Of a DNA stretch of 64,000 nucleotides, positions 58,359-64,000 are shown one piece after another. Each line of letters starts with the position of its first letter. Position 1 is the stretch's first letter. The translations under genes and the position numbers were made by a program. Under the pieces are notes generated by a model. The model was not told the origin of the DNA and did no database searches. It saw only the letters and a list, made by a program, of their open reading frames with translations. The stretch comes from Morchella semilibera (Eukaryota > Ascomycota > Pezizomycetes > Pezizales > Morchellaceae): NCBI GenBank assembly GCA_009192285.1, contig CM018603.1, forward strand, positions 186,001 through 250,000, written 5' to 3'.

Positions 58359-61157
58359 ATGCTCACCCGCCAATGCCGAAGCCAATTCCTCATCGTTTAC
58401 CCACAGAAGCGCCTACTCCTTCGCAGCTTTTCCACCGGTAACGATGAGGACTACACGAGGAGGCTGCTCAGACGACGATTGAGCATTGATACAGCAGGAA
58501 TTGGTGGCGTCCATGGGGGTCTGGGGAGGTGGGACGACGCACCACCGACCTTCTCGTGGAGTCAGATTCAAGATGGTGGTGGTGGTGGGTTTGGCCTCAA
58601 CTTTCCCACTTTTTTTTTCTCTCTCCCCGATTTCTCTTGGTTTGGCTGACCATGTATATATTGCATTGCAGAGTTGTCCTCGAGGCGGCCAAAAGGTGTG
58701 CACTACCAAATCGCTGATGTTGGGTCTACAACCTCCGCGTTCCTTTCCGCAATCTTTAAACCGATTCAAACCTTTTTCCCAACCCGTATAGACGAGTTTC
58801 CACCACTACCTCCGAAGCCGCTCGCCATCGCCACGCCGACATCAACACGTGCTCTCCATGACCTCGAGGAGGGCATTTCGTCTACTAAAAAGTCACTGAA
58901 ATGGATTAGTAATAAGCACAAAGCGCTCAAGTTACACTCGCCATACCTGCAGCTCAGCAGCCGGGCCGTGATATTACTATTTCAGAGGCTCCTCGAGGCA
59001 GGGATGTATAAGCGGTTCCTGGAGGTCCTGGAGAGTGAAGATGTCCTGGCCGAGGAAGGCGTGGATCTGGTATGGATGAGCCTGGAGAAGTACGACGATG
59101 CGGAGAGGCGGAGGATGCTTGAGGAGCTGTGCGAGGTGTGCAAAGTCCAGCATCGGCAGCGGTTCAGAGGGATGTTGGTGGGGCTAGATCATAGGGTGGA
59201 AAAGGATCTGCATACTGATGTGTTGAATGAGGCAACACGGATGTTGTCGCAGATTCTGGCTGTGGAGGCACCAACGGAGAAGGGGTTTGCCGATGAAGTG
59301 GCCAAGGCAGAGGATGTCCAGACGCTATGTGGAGTGTGCGATAGGATTGCTGCTGGGACTGTCAAGATAGGCGTTGAGACAAGTCAGGCAATCTTTCGCC
59401 GATTCCTGGGACTGGGCGGGATTGATAAGGCGGCAATATATGCGCTGAAGCCGACGGTCAATGTTCCCGAAACCCATAATATTGCAATGTTGTGCGATGC
59501 ACTCTGCGATAAGAATAGGTACCAGGATGCTTACAGGCTGATCATTGCTGCGTTGAAGGTCCAGACATTCGGCTTCATCTCAGATAGCGATGTACGGGCT
59601 GGTATCCGCACTGTGGATCAACTCAGTTTCAAAACCGAGGATGAGCTTGTAGATTTATGGGAGGCTCTCAATACATCACACGCAATATCAATAAGAGATA
59701 TCACCAAGCATACCTTTGCAGCGTTTATCGGACGAGCCTCTCGACTCAAGTTTGGGCGAAAATCACAATGGTGGGAGGGAGACGGAGCTACTCCACTGCT
59801 CACGATGTGCATGGAAATTATCATCCTACGTCTGCGCGGGGAGGTGAACATCACACATCTCGCAACCCTCATTGAGGCCTGGGTATGGAATTGGCAAGGG
59901 GACGAGCGCAAAAGGGTGGATACCACATCACTAGACGAGAGCATCCCATTCCTTCCAACCTTCCTGGACATCCTCTCGCAAGAGCAGATCGACCAGGTCC
60001 TTATCATGGTAATAAACAGGATAACAATGAACTGCCGAAGGAGAGATAATGAGATATTCCCCGTGCGGGTCCTGTGGCCTTTTGTATCCTCCATAGCCAA
60101 GAGCCAGCTCTGGCAGAACGAAGAGAGCGTCGCCCTGTGGGCCATTGAGGGAGCCGTCCTAAGAAAGGGCCTAGCATCCAAGTACCTCGCCTTCCGCACC
60201 GACGCTGAAATCGCCCGCTTCGTCGTCCGCCAGTACCTCCCCTTCCGCATGGCTATCGAGGGCTCCGACGGCGCCGCAAAAGAGAACGCCAAAGCTGTCT
60301 TTGTTAAACTCCGCGGCATGGACACCACCGACGATAGCATTACAATCACCACCCCCGAAGGCACCCCACAAGCCATCAACCCATTCGCCTATGCAATCCT
60401 CTCCTTCAAAGACACGGGCATCCCCTGCCGCACACTCCTCCTCGACATGGTCTACACCCTCTATCGCCTCTCCCGGCCCTCCGAAATCGTCACCCTCCTG
60501 CGCGCCCTCAACACGCACGGCATCCGTCCCAGTTCCTCGCAGTACTCCCTCCTCATCCGCACCCTGACGCCCACGGACCCCGCCAGCGCCCTCGCCCTCC
60601 TAAAGATCTACGCTAAATCGCAGTACAGCGTCTTCGCCGCCTTCATCGCCACCACAGCCTCAAAGCACCCGCACCTGGCGCTCGCCGCCTACCGCTTCCT
60701 CACCCGCCCCAACGTCTTCCCGTTCACGCCCGACCAGCCCACTATCGCGCCCCGCCGCCTCCCCAAGCGCCGCCTGCTCCTCGCCATGGCCTGGAAATTC
60801 GCAAACTCCCCCGCCCTCACGGCGCGCCAGTGCCAGCGCTGGGTCCACAAGTGCTACGGCACCATGCTGAAGCTGGGCTACGCCCCGGGGCCCACGATGG
60901 GCCTGGCCATCGCCGTGGCGGCGGTGCAGCGCACGATCCGCGAGGGCGTGCCCGTGAGCATTGGCAGCGCGCGCCAGCGCTGGGTCATACAGGCCGTCAA
61001 GCGCCAGGCGGGACCCAAGAAGGCCGAGGAGGTGGCGAGGATATTGAAGCGGTGCGAGGAGGTTAGGATGGAGCGGCGCATTAGGGATAGGGAGCGCGGC
61101 GCGAGGTGGAGGGACTTGGAGGTCTGGTTGGAGAAGATTCAGGGGCCGCAGTGGTAG
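58359..61157 (+). CDS. Large helical-repeat (PPR-like) protein, probably mitochondrial
   Basis: Exon 1 (58359-58584) begins MLTRQCRSQFLIVYPQKRLLLRSFSTG, an Arg-rich, acid-free targeting sequence with a typical RxFS cleavage context. It joins exon 2 (58672-61157) in phase 1 for about 903 residues; the donor sits in a (ggt)n run, so its exact position may shift by whole codons. Exon 2 is alpha-helical throughout, with helix pairs resembling pentatricopeptide repeats (for example DMVYTLYRLSRPSEIVTLLRALNTHGIRPSSSQYSLLIRTL). Such fungal proteins usually stabilise or translate one mitochondrial mRNA; the target here is unknown. The C-terminus is strongly basic (RRIRDRERGARWR). The last third (from about 60120) is much richer in C/G-ending codons than the rest. 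Confidence 0.8.
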
Positions 61158-61952
61158 TGTGGGCTTTTTTTTTTGTAGTGTAGTGTAGTGTATATTTTCC
61201 CTCTCATTATATATATCATCGTTTTTCTGGCGCTGTGGCTTCTTGTATGTAATTTGTTTCTTGTTTTTTAAAGCACGGAAAAAGAGAAAAGCGGTCGCGG
61301 TGGGGGGGTAGACATTTTCTTGTATAAACTTGTTCTTGTCTGTTGGGTTGGGGTAGTTATTACCATGTAGAAGGAAGGACGGAGAAGGGCCCCTTTTACT
61401 ACTACTACTGTTTTGTCATTGAGCGTACAGGATACCATTGCATGTTTGGTCGGTCGGTCGGTCGGTTGTGTAGAGTATATAGAGCCAAAAAAAAAAGATT
61501 CTATCTGGGGAGTGGGTGGTTGGGGTTGGGGTTGGGGTTGGTCATGTAAAATCACTCGGCCGTATAGACCCTCCTCCTATCTCATGCGTAAAGATACAGT
61601 ACCTACCTACTGGAAACGGGCGGAACTACCGTATTCTAGCGGTTCTGTAAGAATACGGTATGGTTCAAACCGCGCCGTAGCCCCTACGGTTACATTTTTT
61701 ACCCTCGTTTCCGAGACTGTACTAGGAGGGAGGGAGGGTGGATAGATATTTAGTTCGGGATTGGATTGTGGGCACTGTCGTTTCTATTACTTTTTGTGAC
61801 TATAAAAAAGCCATACATCATAACCACCCCTCACAGAAAAAGAAACAAAAAAAAAACAACCCAACTACCAAAGCCAACAAACAGACAAAAAGAAAGAGAA
61901 AAAAAAAATAAAAAAAGATTACCACCAACCCAAACTAAACCACAACCAACCA
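61158..61952. other. Convergent 3' region with simple repeats
   Basis: This spacer lies between the PPR-like gene and Arp4. It contains (ggtc)n at about 61449-61466, (ggttgg)n at 61519-61540, a minus-strand GAGTGAT-motif copy at 61540-61557, and an 11-bp perfect hairpin (taccgtattct with agaatacggta, about 61618-61662). The region at 61830-61920 is A-rich. Confidence 0.5.
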
Positions 61953-63402
61953 CTACTTACACCTCTTCTCGACGATCCCCGCGCCGTGCTCTTCGTACTC
62001 CTTCCTGCTGATCCACAACTGATGGAACGCGCCCAAGCTGGCCAATATGCTCCCGCCCAACCAGCCGGCATAGCGCCTCTCGACGCTGTTCCCCGCAGCC
62101 ATGACGCGGACGCGCGGGCCCGGGAACGCCGCAGCGATCTCGGCATTGACGCGGTCCGTGAAGCCGTACACGAGGGAGCCGGCGCCGGTGATGACCACGT
62201 TGTTGAGGATGAGCTGCTTGAGCTCGATGTCCACGTCCTTCATTGACGCGTGGATGAGGGTGTTTAGGCCAAGGGTTGAGGCGGGGTCCGGGTGGCCGGC
62301 GTAGTTTGTGAGCATGGAGGGCGGGTGGAAGATTCCCTCTGCGACGCGGTGGCGCTCGGAGTTGAAGACGAGGTTGTAGCCGTCGGGGAACTCGAAGGGG
62401 CGGCCGGTGGTGGAGAGGAGGGAGGTGGCGGCGTCGTGGGCGCCCGATGACGTCGGGAGCGGGCCTGGCCCTGTCCACACTTGGGCGGTGTACTCCTTGA
62501 ATTCGGTGAGGACGCGCTCCTCCTGGAAGCGCTTGTACGAGTCTGTTGGGAGCTGGGCGGGGGAAAAGGTCCTGTAGGCGGCGTCGGCGGGCTTCCAGGC
62601 CTCGACGGGGCTCTTTGAGAGCACCTGGTAGTGGGCGGAGAGGGGGATGTTTGCGGACGCAAAGTAGGCGCGGATCTGGTCCGAGAGGAAGTTCCCGCCG
62701 AGCGGGGAGCGGGTGCAGCCCTTGCGCAGGACGAGGCCGTCGTGGATGGGGGTGACGGAGATGTTGGAGGCGCCCACGTCGATCACGAGGCCGGTGGCCT
62801 TTCCGGAGGCGAAGCCGGCGCAGACGCCGGATTTGGCGAGGTAGAAGGCGGGGACGTCGAAGTCCTCGAAGGCGATCTCGATGGTCTTTTCGCGGTTCTT
62901 GGGGGGGTTCCAGGACGGCTCGGTCATGAGGAGGGGGTGCTCGGCGAGGGTCGTGGTCAGGCGGGAGGTGATGGCGGCGCGCCAGAGGACGGGGGCGATG
63001 TCCCAGTCGGAGACTGTAGGAGGTCAGTGAGAGTTTCAATGTTAGGAAGGGGGGGATGTACCTATGCCGTCGCTCATGGGGTTTCGGATCTCCATGCCAG
63101 GCCGTATCGCGTGAACGTCATTGTCGCCGATAAACAGCTTTCGAGGGTCGTCGGCGGTGGCATCGATGACGCCGTAGTCGGTGGGGATTACGCTCTTTGG
63201 TGTGTCTTCGCCCGCAAAGCCGGCGCGGGTCCAAGCCGTGCCTGGGTCAAGCACAATGGCGGAGATCTCATCTGTAGAGTTGCAATTGCTCTTTGTTAGC
63301 TGGGACTAGAGAGAGAAGAAGGAGGAAGAGATTGTTACCTCCTCCGTACTCGACCGTTGAGGGTGCCTGGTTCGAGGAGAGTGTCTGCTGGAGATGGGAC
63401 AT
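61953..63402 (-). CDS. ARP4: Actin-related protein Arp4
   Basis: Exons 63339-63402, 63062-63271 and 61953-63013 give 444 residues. Arp4 is a nuclear actin-like subunit shared by NuA4 histone acetyltransferase and the INO80 and SWR1 remodellers, where it pairs with actin. Family marks: [38 protein letters not shown] across the first splice, MSDGIVSDWDI across the second, [51 protein letters not shown] and [27 protein letters not shown]. The EYGG-DE opening and the relaxed phosphate loops are those of Arp4 rather than actin. The second intron is only 48 nt. The gene is GC-rich, like the end of the neighbouring gene. Confidence 0.96.
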
Positions 63403-64000
63403 TGTGTCTTGGGGCTTTAGAAGAGATGATGGGAGGGAATTGGGAATGGGAATGAGGAGGTTTGAAGCTCTGTTTTGGGGAGAACGCGTTGTGTTGTGGG
63501 GCAGAAATAAGAAGTTCATGTAAGATTGATTAGATAAGATAATGATTGGGAGGATAACATTAGGTAAGCAGGCCTCGTTTAAGAGGGCAACTCTTAAGTA
63601 ACACCAACCTATTCCCCTCCCCCTGTACCCTCCATCACTACTGCTGTCTGAGTGATACTAACCTGGAAAGCCCGTAAAACACATTCCACAGAGTCAAGTA
63701 ATAAACCGGCACCCTGATTTTACAGTAGTGCTACCACAGTGCTCCCACCCCTTTTTCGTAGTGTATACCTCGTGAGCCAGCTCCTCGACCATCTTGGGAT
63801 GTAGAGCTAGCGCGGCGAGCTGCAGGCGCACGCCCACACAAATACTTGTAGATACAAAAGAACACCATAGCCCTCGACAGCAAACCCTCCAAGCCCATAA
63901 CCCTCACCAGTGCCCCCCCCCCGCCCCGGTAAACGTGGGATATGGTGGAGTATAGTCTCGTTCCCACACCAAAATAGGGGATGGGCACGAGACTAGATAT
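63403..64000. other. Upstream region of Arp4 and window edge
   Basis: This includes the presumed Arp4 promoter. The remaining open frames near the edge show no recognisable feature. A C run lies at about 63916-63927. Confidence 0.4.

Noticed and set aside
61957-63039. 360-residue Arg/Pro-rich minus-strand frame over Arp4
   Set aside because: It is a frame-shifted shadow of the GC-rich Arp4 exon; the Arp4 frame carries clear family motifs.
63651-63668. A further GAGTGATA site
   Set aside because: The second half (RTGA at the fixed spacing) is absent, so it does not fit the dispersed motif.

Overview
The window looks like nuclear DNA of a filamentous ascomycete. The genes carry short introns (about 42-80 nt) with GT/AG borders and ctaac/ctgac-type branch sites. 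Fungal cell-surface families are present (class I hydrophobin, Kre9-like GPI protein, Thr-rich GPI protein, serine-rich cupredoxin). Genes are sparse and separated by long non-coding stretches rich in homopolymers and short palindromes. Low density and long intergenic DNA would fit Pezizomycetes (truffle/morel type genomes), but that is inference; no marker gene fixes the taxon.

Layout. 0.4-1.7 kb: TauD/TfdA-type dioxygenase (+). 2.3-3.2 kb: acidic orphan protein (-). 4.5-5.2 kb: three-exon class I hydrophobin (-). 6.5 kb: intact tRNA-Gln(CUG). 7.1-7.3 kb: minisatellite. 8.6-10.1 kb: fumarylacetoacetase (-). 11.8-12.9 kb: cupredoxin membrane protein (-). 13-21.6 kb: gene desert with decayed tRNA-Gln and fold-back repeats. 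21.6-22.5 kb: Kre9/Knh1-like GPI protein (-). 22.5-27.5 kb: second desert with a tRNA-Thr relic. 27.5-28.2 kb: acidic orphan (-). 29.7-30.2 kb: Thr-rich GPI protein (+). 30.9-35.3 kb: two divergent RRM-like genes on the minus strand with an orphan exon between them. 36.3-39.5 kb: APC2, the cullin subunit of the anaphase-promoting complex (+). 41.4-44.4 kb: GTPBP1/2-type GTPase (+). 46.2-47.8 kb: coiled-coil protein with an IRG (immunity-related, p47/IIGP type) GTPase domain (+). 49.2-50.0 kb: secreted Lys/Gly-rich protein (+). 53.7-55.5 kb: CE2/SGNH-esterase-like membrane protein lacking recognisable catalytic motifs (+). 58.4-61.2 kb: large PPR-like, probably mitochondrial protein (+). 62.0-63.4 kb: actin-related protein Arp4 (-). 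Exon joins were worked out by eye from frame, splice signals and family similarity.

The genes do not form an obvious pathway cluster. Housekeeping genes (APC2, GTPBP, Arp4, FAH, PPR) alternate with cell-surface or lineage-specific genes.

The most unusual signals are: (1) an IRG-type GTPase whose likely first exon starts MGQRVS, a myristoylation-type N-terminus; (2) a dispersed 18-bp motif, GAGTGAT-N5-RTGA, with 16 copies, all outside coding exons, two RTGA-like halves one helical turn apart; (3) about 41 TACATGTA palindromes where about one is expected, none in a called exon; (4) a tandem duplication whose two copies differ by exactly one CATGTACAT insertion; (5) several perfect or near-perfect fold-back elements.
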